In this document: one piece after another, positions 54,364 through 64,000 of the stretch | Layout of the letters: every line of letters starts with the position of its first letter | Position numbering within the stretch: the first letter of the stretch is position 1 | DNA from: Primulina eburnea | Lineage: Eukaryota; Streptophyta; Magnoliopsida; Lamiales; Gesneriaceae | NCBI RefSeq assembly: GCF_022965805.1 | Contig: NC_133101.1 | Span: 12,065,069-12,129,068, forward strand | Direction: 5' to 3' | Length of the DNA: 64,000 nt | Made by a program: the position numbers and the translations under genes | The notes under the pieces: model-generated | What the model was told of the DNA's origin: nothing | Seen by the model: only the letters and a program-made list of their open reading frames with translations | Databases searched by the model: none

Positions 54364-54375
54364 GCTCTGATACCA
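54364..54375 (-). other. Primer-binding site of the Tekay element
   Basis: TGGTATCAGAGC on the minus strand, four bases inside the 5' LTR end; initiator Met-tRNA type. Confidence 0.85.
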
Positions 54376-54379
54376 TAAA

Positions 54380-55829
54380 TGTAGTGACCCTGTTCCAGAA
54401 TCACCTACTAAACAAGAACTAAGCATGCACTTAACTTAATTAATAATAATCAGAGATATACGCGGAAAAGGCCAATGAATGAAAGTTATACAACCCGATC
54501 GAAATCTAGAATACTCAAACTAAACTGAAAATATCTGATACAACCATATCGAAACAGAACAGTAATGAAGAACTAACTCAACCGTCCACTCCACGTCCTC
54601 CTCGTCCTCCTCCTGAGCCTTCCAACCTGAGGCCTGCCCCGTGGGAATGGGGTGTCCAAGATAAACAAAACCGAGGACGTGAGCGATAAGAACGCCCAGT
54701 ACAAAAGTTTGAGTATACAAGCCTATATGAAATGCACATGCTATGATATGATACCAGGGTAGTCAAGAAACAGGAGTCACAAAAGATCTCAATATGCTCA
54801 GTCTAGAGGCGCCAAGTGGATAGTGCCGCGCGGTACTCCTCTGGGTCACTGCATCCACTACAAGATCAGACGTGGACCTAAAATGTCCCGGATCACCGAA
54901 GCCCTCCCGACCCGTCGGCCACTGTGTACTCTCGGTGTCCATGCGTCCACAAGATAGGGCTAAGCGGCCCCACAAGATATAGCTTATCTCGAAAGAGATA
55001 CAGCTCAACAGCAAAGGCTATCTCGAAGGAGATACGGCTCAACATGAAATGCAATATGCATCATAACTCCTGACATAATAGCATGCATCATATGACATAT
55101 AACAATGCAGCAAATAATCATGCAACACATATATGAATGTATACTCAACCAGGATATCTCGGATAGTACTTTCGTACCTCTATCACAGCAAGCCTAGCCT
55201 TACGCAACACCGCTAATCAGGTCTAGCACAAGCCTACGCAATAAAAGCATACTCAATGAACGAAACTACCATGCTCGACTAGCAAAACCAGTACTCCCTA
55301 GTACTACCAAAGGTTTAGGGTTTACCTTCGTCCGTCGACAGCCCTTTGATGTCGATTGCCTCGTAACTCAGGCGTCGCTACGCTACCAATCCTGGCAGCT
55401 CTTGGCTATCGCTCGACCAACAACTAACCCTAGAAACCTTCCAAACCTCTCAACTATGAGACACAACTTCAAGAATTTGCAATCCAAAATGAGGAATTTC
55501 GAGCACTATTTATAGGCTATGTTCGGATCCACCGAACCCACTTCGGAACGTCCGAACTCCCACGTGTCCATCGGCTCTTGACACCTCATGATCGGATCCA
55601 CCGAACTTACACTTCGGATCATCCGAACTTGCATGTAAACTGACGTGTCGATCGACTCTTGACACCTCATGATCGGATCCACCGAACTTACTTCGGATCG
55701 TCCGAACTCTTCGGTGCTACCGAACCATCTTCGGTCCGTCCGATCATGACCACGGTCAAGATTACACATTAAACCTTCTTAATCACCATTAATCTGTTAA
55801 TTACCCAATTTGGAATTCGGGCTACTACA
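54380..55829 (-). repeat. 5' LTR of the Tekay element
   Basis: 1450 bp. The promoter TATAAATA (55507-55514, minus) follows the U3 repeats at 55521-55748. Transcription would run toward lower coordinates through gag-pol. Confidence 0.92.
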
Positions 55830-55834
55830 AGATC

Positions 55835-56069
55835 TCTCGCTCGGGCGGTCAAAAGTGGCCGCCCCAGCGAGACTAGAGAGAAGGCTAAAGATTTTTATTC
55901 GAGAGTCACTCGCCCCAGCGGTCAAAACCTACCGCCCTAGCGAGTCACGCGATCCAGCAAGATTCTGCGAGATTTGTTTCTATTTTCATGGACTCTATCC
56001 AAGACCACTAACCTAATACACGAGATTGGGCGCCTCTTTGAGATTATTCATCATATTGTCATCAGTTTT
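55835..56069 (+). repeat. Athila 5' LTR, second segment
   Basis: Lies between the two nested insertions. It contains hairpin units at 55836-55871 and 55909-55944 and ends at GTTTT (56065-56069), the duplicated target of the next insertion. Confidence 0.85.
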
Positions 56070-57585
56070 TGTAGTGACCCGTTCCAGGATCACCTACTAA
56101 GCAAGAACTTAAGCATGCACTTTACTTAATAACAGTAATCAGAGATAACAGCGGAAATAGTCAACAAACTATAAATATACAATGGTTAAACAACCCAATC
56201 GAAAACGAAGTCTAGACTAACTCAAAATAGAATACCCAATACAACCATATCGAAACAAAACAATACCGAAAACTAAACCAACCAGCTACTCAACGTCCTC
56301 CTCCTGCTCCTCCTGAGCTGTCCAACCTGAGGCCTGCCCCGTGGGAATGGGGTGTCCAAGAATAAACAAAACCGAGGACGTGAGCGATAAGAACGCCCAG
56401 TACAAAAGTATGAGTATACAGACCTATATGAAATGCACATGCTATGATCATGATACCGGGGTAGTCAAGAAACAGGAGTCACAAAAGGATCTCAACAATG
56501 CTCAGTCTAGAGGCGCCAAGTGGATAGTGCCGCGCGGTCCAACCTCTGGGTCACTGCATCCACTACAAGACAGACGTGGACCTAAAATGTCCCGGACCAC
56601 CGAAGCCCTCCCGACCCGTCGGCCACTGTGTACTCTCGGTGTCCATGCGTCCACAAGACAGGGCTGAGCGGTCCCAAGATATAGCTTATCTCGAAAGAGA
56701 TACAGCTCAACAGCAAAGGCTATCTCGAAGGAGAATACGGCTCAACGTGAAATGCAATATGCATCATAACTCGTGACATAATAGCATGCATCATATGACA
56801 TATAACAATGCACCACATAATCATGCAACACATATAAGAATGTATACTCAACCAGGATATCTCGGATAGTACTTTCGTACCTCTATCACAGCAATCCTAA
56901 TCCACTGGAACAACCAGACAACAGGTCTAATCCAAGCCTATTCATCAAGTGAAAACCATCACTAAACTTATCTACCAGACTTAACTAGATAATCCTGAGA
57001 TAAATACTGATAAAATTCCAAACCTTCGTCCGTCGCTAGCCCGCTGATGCCGCTAGCTCCCAACTAGAGCACAACTCTGCTACAAGACCAGCAGCTCCCC
57101 GCTAGTGCCCAAATCTCGGAACAAGACTAGAACCTGTCAGAAATGACTGAAATGCTATGGAATTCTCTGAATTGGCGAGTCAAAATGAGGAAATCCGACC
57201 ACTATTTATAGGCCATGTTCGGATCCTCCGAACATCACTTCGGAACGTCCGAACGCTACGTGTCCATTGGCTCTTGACAGCTCATGTTCGGATCCACCGA
57301 ACATACACTTCGGACCGTCCGAACTTGCACGTGTCCAGCTGCTCTTGACACCTCATGATCGGATCCACCGAACCTACACTTCGGAACGTCCGAACTCCCA
57401 CGTGTCGATCAACTCTTGACACCTAATGATCGGATCCACCGAACTCACTTCGGACCTTCCGAACTCTTCGTTGCTACCGAACCATCTTCAGACCTTCCGA
57501 TCATGACTCGGTCAAACTTACACATTAAACCTTCTTAATCACCAATAATCCGTTAATTACCCAATTTGGGATTCGGGCTACTACA
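56070..57585 (-). repeat. 3' LTR of the deletion derivative
   Basis: 1516 bp, apparently identical to 58212-59727. The U3 tandem units lie at ~57218-57505, upstream (minus) of TATAAATA at 57203-57210. Confidence 0.92.
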
Positions 57586-57626
57586 TTCTCCCCCTCTTAA
57601 AAACGATTTCGTCCTCGAAATCAGGC

Positions 57627-57962
57627 TTAGAGAATGAACAAAATGAAATAACAATCATTGTTATTACATCTCAGACACACCAAACACTTGGCTACAAACT
57701 GGTAAACACTTCTCTTCATACCTTTCCACCAAAACTTGGTTTTCAAATCCTTATACATTTCCATGCTTTCAGGGTGGATACTCAACTTACTCCTATGAGC
57801 TTGAGATAAAATCTCGTCTCTCAATTTAGAATCTTCTGGAACTACGATTCTTCCTGACAGACACAAGGTTCCATCTGTTTGGATTGCAAAACCAGATGTG
57901 TGGTCTCCGTTAGCTAACCTTGCTAACTGTTGTTTCAACTCTTTGATCTCTGTTGGTGCCAA
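57627..57962 (-). pseudogene. Hybrid RT-integrase remnant inside the derivative
   Basis: A 111-residue frame starts APTEIKELKQQL, matching the Tekay RT N-terminus ([12 protein letters not shown]). It passes directly into ARLANGDHTS and then [20 protein letters not shown] and [20 protein letters not shown], the zinc-binding start of integrase. About 460 residues of RT and RNase H are missing between these points, and the integrase catalytic core is missing after it. The frame then runs into non-coding sequence. Two deletions in one frame explain the structure; the product would have no catalytic activity. Confidence 0.85.
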
Positions 57963-58120
57963 TCTTCATTAAATCCATAATGTTGACACGGTTCCTACGT
58001 CTCCTTTCATCATGATCTCGGTGACGTCCTCCGTCACGATCTCTACGACGATGTTCTCGGCCAGCCTCATCGTCGCCATAACGGCCATGTCCCACACTAC
58101 CGTGACTGCTTCCAACTCCT
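57963..58120 (-). pseudogene. gag: Gag N-terminal remnant of the derivative
   Basis: Starts MSGVGSSHGSVGHGRYGDD near 58125 and has an Arg/His/Asp-rich stretch (REHRRRDRDGGRHRDHDERR) like the start of Tekay gag. It is cut near 57965 by the deletion that joins it to RT sequence. Confidence 0.75.
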
Positions 58121-58211
58121 GACATCTGAAAGGAAACTAAAATCAACTCCTAAATCCTCAAAACAGAATTACTAATGTCCCAAAAATCTTTGCATGCTCT
58201 GATACCATAAA

Positions 58212-59727
58212 TGTAGTGACCCGTTCCAGGATCACCTACTAAGCAAGAACTTAAGCATGCACTTTACTTAATAACAGTAATCAGAGATAACAGCGGAAAT
58301 AGTCAACAAACTATAAATATACAATGGTTAAACAACCCAATCGAAAACGAAGTCTAGACTAACTCAAAATAGAATACCCAATACAACCATATCGAAACAA
58401 AACAATACCGAAAACTAAACCAACCAGCTACTCAACGTCCTCCTCCTGCTCCTCCTGAGCTGTCCAACCTGAGGCCTGCCCCGTGGGAATGGGGTGTCCA
58501 AGAATAAACAAAACCGAGGACGTGAGCGATAAGAACGCCCAGTACAAAAGTATGAGTATACAGACCTATATGAAATGCACATGCTATGATCATGATACCG
58601 GGGTAGTCAAGAAACAGGAGTCACAAAAGGATCTCAACAATGCTCAGTCTAGAGGCGCCAAGTGGATAGTGCCGCGCGGTCCAACCTCTGGGTCACTGCA
58701 TCCACTACAAGACAGACGTGGACCTAAAATGTCCCGGACCACCGAAGCCCTCCCGACCCGTCGGCCACTGTGTACTCTCGGTGTCCATGCGTCCACAAGA
58801 CAGGGCTGAGCGGTCCCAAGATATAGCTTATCTCGAAAGAGATACAGCTCAACAGCAAAGGCTATCTCGAAGGAGAATACGGCTCAACGTGAAATGCAAT
58901 ATGCATCATAACTCGTGACATAATAGCATGCATCATATGACATATAACAATGCACCACATAATCATGCAACACATATAAGAATGTATACTCAACCAGGAT
59001 ATCTCGGATAGTACTTTCGTACCTCTATCACAGCAATCCTAATCCACTGGAACAACCAGACAACAGGTCTAATCCAAGCCTATTCATCAAGTGAAAACCA
59101 TCACTAAACTTATCTACCAGACTTAACTAGATAATCCTGAGATAAATACTGATAAAATTCCAAACCTTCGTCCGTCGCTAGCCCGCTGATGCCGCTAGCT
59201 CCCAACTAGAGCACAACTCTGCTACAAGACCAGCAGCTCCCCGCTAGTGCCCAAATCTCGGAACAAGACTAGAACCTGTCAGAAATGACTGAAATGCTAT
59301 GGAATTCTCTGAATTGGCGAGTCAAAATGAGGAAATCCGACCACTATTTATAGGCCATGTTCGGATCCTCCGAACATCACTTCGGAACGTCCGAACGCTA
59401 CGTGTCCATTGGCTCTTGACAGCTCATGTTCGGATCCACCGAACATACACTTCGGACCGTCCGAACTTGCACGTGTCCAGCTGCTCTTGACACCTCATGA
59501 TCGGATCCACCGAACCTACACTTCGGAACGTCCGAACTCCCACGTGTCGATCAACTCTTGACACCTAATGATCGGATCCACCGAACTCACTTCGGACCTT
59601 CCGAACTCTTCGTTGCTACCGAACCATCTTCAGACCTTCCGATCATGACTCGGTCAAACTTACACATTAAACCTTCTTAATCACCAATAATCCGTTAATT
59701 ACCCAATTTGGGATTCGGGCTACTACA
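58212..59727 (-). repeat. 5' LTR of the deletion derivative
   Basis: 1516 bp. Promoter-like TATAAATA at 59345-59352 (minus). The primer site TGGTATCAGAGC lies just inside on the minus strand at ~58196-58207. Confidence 0.92.
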
Positions 59728-59732
59728 GTTTT

Positions 59733-60656
59733 TCTGGGGGAGAAGGCTAGGAGTAAGGAAGACTTTCGAAGAACTCGAGAATTCCAAGCGTCGCAGCCAT
59801 CTTCCATCGTCATATTTAGTATTTTATTATTCAGTACTTTATTCTCTTGCATAGATTGTTGATTTTTAGTATGAATTTGGTTGGCTAAACTCTAGATTTG
59901 TTGGGATTTGAGGGGATCCTACCCGTACTCGTTGTTTAACATTATTTCTTGACGTTTTTACAAGTGATTTGTTTATGCTATTGTTATTTCTTGTTTCAAG
60001 CGAAGCCTAGCTATCTTCCTTTGATTATTGCATGTTGTTAACGATGTCGACAGACTAATTAACAATAGGATCGCATAGTATAAACCACGGACTTACAATT
60101 TTAGTAGACATACGGAATTGGGTACGTGTCGATAGTGATAGTTCACCCGGATAAAAGCTAGAGGATTCCATAGAACGTAAGGCGATCTTAAACTGTTAAA
60201 TAATTGAGGACACTTGATTACTGCATGTTTATGATTAGTGTTAATATAGCTCGACAGAGTATATTGATTAGTCTAGGGAATTCCGTCGAATGCACGAGTA
60301 AGAGTCGAGGGTAATTATTAAAACACGAGTGGTAGGTGAACTGATAATTCCCAACAAATTCATCTTTCATTTGATTTAATCCAACTTAATCATTGCATTA
60401 TTGCATACATTCTCTTTGCGCTTTAATTCTTTTAGTTATTTGATTTACATTAGTTTAATTACCAAACCACTTTATCGTTGCTAAAGAAATTTTAATTGAG
60501 AATAAAAAATTATTGTAACGCAGTCCCTGTGGATCGATACTCGTATTCACGTACGTTTATTATAACTTGACTATCGTGCACTTGCGATATTTAAATCGAG
60601 CTTTCATATATAAAACAAATTTTGGGACCATTCACTGTGCAAGTTTTGCTCGATCA
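59733..60656 (+). repeat. Athila 5' LTR, third segment
   Basis: Resumes after the GTTTT duplication and ends GATCA at 60656. The CAGTCCCTGTGGATCGATAC segment (~60521-60540) is a familiar feature near the end of Athila/Tat LTRs. No gene is present. Confidence 0.85.
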
Positions 60657-60662
60657 AGTTTT

Positions 60663-60680
60663 TGGCGCCGTTGCCGGGGA
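60663..60680 (+). other. Athila-type primer-binding site
   Basis: TGGCGCCGTTGCCGGGGA a few bases after the LTR end. This is the primer site characteristic of Athila and related plant Ty3/gypsy elements. Confidence 0.88.
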
Positions 60681-60783
60681 CTGTTGATTCACAATTTTCT
60701 TATTTCTCATTTAAATTCTTTAGTATTCTTAATTTTATTGTTATTTGATACTCTCATTTTATTGCAGAATTCTCTTGAGGTGC

Positions 60784-63700
60784 ATGCGAAGATCATTCGA
60801 GTCTAAGCTTGAGCCGTTTGACCCTGAGATCGAACGCACTGCTAGACGCCGAAGACAACAGCAAAGACTCAAGGAACAAATGGAGAGGCACGAACAAGAG
60901 CAGGAGGAGGAGCGCCAAAATGAGAGACGGATTGAGATGCCACGCCGTGTACCGATGATGGATTATGCACAGCCGTCTCTGGATGGAGCACGTCCAAGCA
61001 TCGTAAGGCCAATCAGCCGGGCGAACCAATTCGAGATCAAGCCAGCTATCATTCAGATGATCCAAAACACTGTTCAATTTGGGGGAAGTGCACTTGATGA
61101 CCCTAATTCTCATATAGCTGACTTTCTTGAAATTTGTGATACATTTAAATTTAATGGCGTATCTGATGATGCTGTTCGTTTGCGTTTATTTCCATTTTCA
61201 CTAAGAGACAAAGCTAAGTCTTGGTTAAAGTGTTTACCTGTAGGGTCTATCACTACGTGGGAAGATATGGCAAAGGCATTCCTGACCAAGTACTTTCCTC
61301 CGTCGAAGACTATGAAATTTAGAGCTGACATTACTACTTTTGCTCAATATGAGCTTGAGTCACTTTACGAGGCGTGGGAGCGATACAAGGATTTGTTGAG
61401 GAGATGTCCACACCATGAGCTACCTCTTGGGTTAGTGGTTCAAACTTTTTATTATGGTCTGCTTACTCCTAACCGTACCATGATAGATGCTGCTGCCTGT
61501 GGTAACTTGTTGAGAAAAACGGCTGAGGAAGGATATGAATTATTGGAGGAGATGGCTGCCAGTAGCTATCATCCTCATTCTGATAGGCAGAGACGAGGTG
61601 CTGGGGTTAATAAAGTTGATGATTTATCTGCGGTGTCAGCACAGTTGGAGGCTCTGAATAGAAAGATTGATGGGATGAATGCGAGTGGGTCAGCTATACG
61701 TCTGCAAGAGATTTTCTGTGATAAGTGTGGAGGTGAGCATGACGTGCAAGATTGCCAAGATGGCAATCCATTCTATGTACCTGAGGGAGCAAAACACGTG
61801 GGATTCCAGAACCGTCCTAGAAATGACCCTTATTCAAACTCCTATAATCCGGGATGGAGGAATCACCCAAACTTTTCGTGGGGAGGTCAAAACAACCAAA
61901 ACCGCCAACAAAGAGGTCCACCACATGGGATGCACCAAGGATTCAAGCCAGAACCGCCTAGGGAGGAGAAGTCAAATTTAGAGCAAATGATGACTAAATT
62001 TATTTCTGCAACCGAGACGAGATTTCAGAATCAGGATGCATCCATAAAAGGGTTAGAGAATCAAATTGGACAATTGGCTAAGTTAATTGCTAATAGGGAG
62101 CAAGGAACTTTGTCAAGCAACACGGAGACTAACCCGAGAGAGCATGTGAAAGCTGTGGAATTGCGCAGTGGAAAGGCACTTGAGTCTAAGGAGGAAAAGA
62201 ACAAGCAAGGTGAGGATGAGGTGGAACAACAAGGAGGTAAGTCTTCTAACTCTACTTGTACACCTATTGCACCGAGTAAAATTGTTATCCCCCCACCTTT
62301 TCCTGCAGCACTGAAAAAAGCTAAGTTAGATGCACAATTTGGTAAATTTCTTGAGATATTCAAAAAATTGCATATTAACATTCCTTTTGCTGATGCTTTA
62401 CTGAATATGCCAAGTTATGCAAAATTCTTGAAAGATATCTTAGCAAACAAGCGGAAGCTAGAAGATCATATGACTATGAACTTGACTGAAAATTGCTCCG
62501 CTTTAGTTCAAAACAGGATGCCTCCTAAGCAAAAAGATCCAGGGAGTTTCTCTATACCTTGCATTATTGGTGATATTAATTTTCATAAAGCTCTATGTGA
62601 TCTTGGTGCGAGTATTAGTTTGATGCCTTATTCTGTGTTTAGGAGACTGGGATTGGGTGAACCCAAGCCAACTAGGATGTCATTGCAGCTGGCTGACAGA
62701 TCTGTCAAGTATCCACGTGGGATTATCGAAGATGTCTTGGTGAAAGTGGATAAGTTTATTTTTCCTGCAGATTTTGTAGTAATTGATATGGAGGAAGATT
62801 TGGAGATGCCTCTAATCCTAGGGAGACCATTTCTGGCTACAGGGAAAGCACTGATCGATGTTGACGAGGGAAAATTGAGACTGAGAGTTGGAGAAGAAGA
62901 AATTATTTTTGATGTCTTTAATACTCTCAAGCACACAATGCACGATGATAGTTGTTTTCGCGTTGATGTCTTAGACTCTCTTGTTTGTGATTTTGTGCAG
63001 GATGGATTGCAAGAGCCATTGGAGGCTACTCTCACTACTGAAAAACAGGAGGACGAGCTGGACGAGGAGAGGATGGAGATGGTAGCTCATTTGAATGCCA
63101 TTCCACCTTGGAGAAAGCAAGTGAGGCTTCGACTAGAGGAATTGGGGGATAGAAAAGATTTAATGCCTCAAAAGTCAAGCCTAGAGGAGCCACCTACTTT
63201 GGAGCTCAAACCACTACCTCCACATCTCAAGTACGTATATTTAGGAGAAAATAATAACCTGCCTGTTATTATTTCCTCTTCTTTGACAGATGATATGGAG
63301 AGTAAGCTCTTGGGAGTCCTTAAGGAGCATAGAGGAGCATTCGCTTGGAAAGTTTCGGACATCAAGGGGATAAGTCCTTCGATCTGCATGCACAAAATCC
63401 TAATGGAGGATAAGTACTCACCTCTAGCACAACCACAAAGGAGACTCAATCCAAAGATGCAAGAGGTAGTAAAAGCTGAAACGATCAAACTTCTGGACGC
63501 AGGTATTATCTATCCTATCTCTGATAGTGCGTGGGTAAGTCCTGTACAATGTGTGCCTAAAAAAGGTGGGATTACTGTTATTACCAATGAAAAAAATGAG
63601 TTGATTCCAACTAGAATCGTTACGGGTTGACGTGTGTGCATGGATTATAGGAAATTAAATGATGCAACCCGTAAAGATCACTTCCCCTTGCCATTTATTG

Positions 63701-64000
63701 ATCAAATGATTGAACGATTAGCCGGTCATGAATTTTACTGTTTTTTGGATGGATATTCGGGATACAACCAAATCACAATTGCACCCGAGGACCAAGAGAA
63801 AACTACTTTCACTTGCCCTTATGGTACTTTTGCGTTTAGGCGTATGCCCTTTGGTCTATGCAATGCACCTGCTACATTTCAAAGATGCATGACCGCTATT
63901 TTTCATGACATGATTGAGAATTTTCTTGAAGTTTTTATGGATGATTTCTCTATTTTTGGCTCTTCATTTGATGAATGTTTAAAAAATTTGAATTTGGTGC
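60784..64000 (+). pseudogene. gag-pol: Athila gag-pol, premature stop in RT (continues past the window)
   Basis: The frame is open from 60745; the likely start is the ATG at 60784 (MRRSFESKLEPFDPEIERT). Numbering residues from 60745, the capsid domain is ~95-270 (FEIKPAIIQMIQNTVQFGG, ADFLEICDTFKFNGVSDDAV, LRDKAKSWLKCLP). The zinc knuckle is CDKCGGEHDVQDC at 325-337. The protease has CDLGASISLMPYS at ~618-630 and ILGRPFL at ~691. RT starts near residue 900. TGA at 63628-63630 replaces the Trp after RIVTG; the same frame then continues as RVCMDYRKLND, FPLPFIDQMIERLAGH, FLDGYSGYNQITIAPEDQEK and the catalytic VFMDDFSIFG to the edge. D-L-G instead of D-T-G is normal for Athila. One nonsense codon is the only lesion seen here. 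Confidence 0.92.

Larger units (their letters stand above)
48258..55829 (-). mobile_element. Tekay/Del-type chromovirus, 7572 bp, very young
   Basis: TG/CA ends, target duplication AGATC (48253-48257 and 55830-55834), LTRs of 1449 bp (48258-49706) and 1450 bp (54380-55829). I count only about five differences between the LTRs, so insertion is recent. An iMet-type primer site (54364-54375) and a purine-rich tract (49707-49722) are intact. The internal region holds gag and a long gag-pol frame with a C-terminal chromodomain. Two lesions stand out: a 1-bp gag frameshift near 54013 and protease D-T-R. This is the closest to an intact element in the window. Confidence 0.93.
56070..59727 (-). mobile_element. 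Non-autonomous deletion derivative of a Tekay relative, 3658 bp
   Basis: TG/CA ends, target duplication GTTTT (56065-56069 and 59728-59732). Two LTRs of 1516 bp (56070-57585 and 58212-59727) show no difference that I could find. The internal region is only 626 bp: polypurine tract, an RT/integrase fragment, a gag start and an iMet-type primer site. The LTRs are clearly related to, but distinct from, those of the 48258-55829 element. It lacks every complete enzyme, so it must have moved with proteins supplied by a relative. Confidence 0.92.
47924..64000 (+). mobile_element. Athila-type Ty3/gypsy element, 5' portion, with two nested insertions
   Basis: The 5' LTR starts TGATAGGACTCG at 47924 and ends GATCA at 60656, followed by the Athila-type primer site. 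Removing the two nested elements and their duplications leaves an LTR of about 1.5 kb in three pieces (47924-48257, 55835-56069, 59733-60656). Gag-pol runs from 60784 past the window edge. The 5 bases before the LTR are AGTAT, the expected target duplication. Confidence 0.88.

Noticed and set aside
56341..58809. Identical 108-codon plus-strand frames at 56341-56667 and 58483-58809 (also 66- and 63-codon frames), looking like a duplicated gene.
   Set aside because: They lie inside the two identical LTRs and on the antisense strand; duplication of the LTR explains the identity.
1..64000. A novel defence, biosynthetic or other multi-gene system.
   Set aside because: Every coding region with recognisable similarity is transposon-derived or a host-gene fragment, and none forms a conserved gene cluster. 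The novelty lies in element structure, not in a pathway.

Overview
This window is plant nuclear DNA, almost entirely transposable elements. The evidence is Ty1/copia and Ty3/gypsy polyproteins, LTRs with initiator-Met-tRNA-type primer sites, an Athila primer site, hAT, CACTA and Tourist-like termini, and fragments of an intron-bearing alanyl-tRNA synthetase gene and a SAUR gene. SAUR genes and Athila elements point to a flowering plant. The Sirevirus gag and third-ORF sequences remind me of predicted proteins in Lamiales (Gesneriaceae), but I could not check that. No intact host gene, rRNA, tRNA or CRISPR was seen, and nothing looks bacterial. 
Layout. (1) <1-21181: a Ty3/gypsy-type element with ~2.9 kb LTRs and only a decayed gag inside (TR-GAG-like). 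A Sirevirus-like Ty1/copia array (4938-19252, minus strand, TSD CATAA) sits inside its 3' LTR. The array is two units sharing a central LTR; they share some pol lesions and carry complementary large deletions. The right-hand unit has a long third ('env-like') ORF. (2) 21182-21895: intron-containing alanyl-tRNA synthetase fragment. (3) ~22367-34737: a second, older Sirevirus-like element on the minus strand, split by a 4.9 kb plus-strand Ty1/copia element (24957-29875, TSD GTATT). (4) 34738-45870: old, AT-rich DNA with an AACCGAA-rich repeat, a decayed copia gag, a FAR1/MULE transposase fragment, a CACTA terminus, a gypsy LTR fragment, a hAT-type non-autonomous element with an 8-bp TSD, a frameshifted SAUR gene and a Tourist-like MITE 80 bp upstream of its start. 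(5) 45900-64000: a Ty1/copia 3' half interrupted at 47924 by an Athila element that runs off the window. The Athila 5' LTR is itself split by a very young Tekay-type chromovirus (48258-55829, TSD AGATC) and by its short deletion derivative (56070-59727, TSD GTTTT). 
Order of events. The nesting gives relative ages without dating: copia before Athila before Tekay insertions on the right, outer gypsy before the Sirevirus array on the left, and old Sirevirus before copia in the middle. Every gag-pol seen carries at least one disabling lesion. The 7.6 kb Tekay element is nearest to intact: one 1-bp gag frameshift and a protease Asp-Thr-Gly to Asp-Thr-Arg change. The most informative points are the complementary-deletion Sirevirus array, the third ORFs of two Sirevirus families, the deletion derivative with apparently identical LTRs, and hairpin or repeat arrays in the LTR promoter regions.
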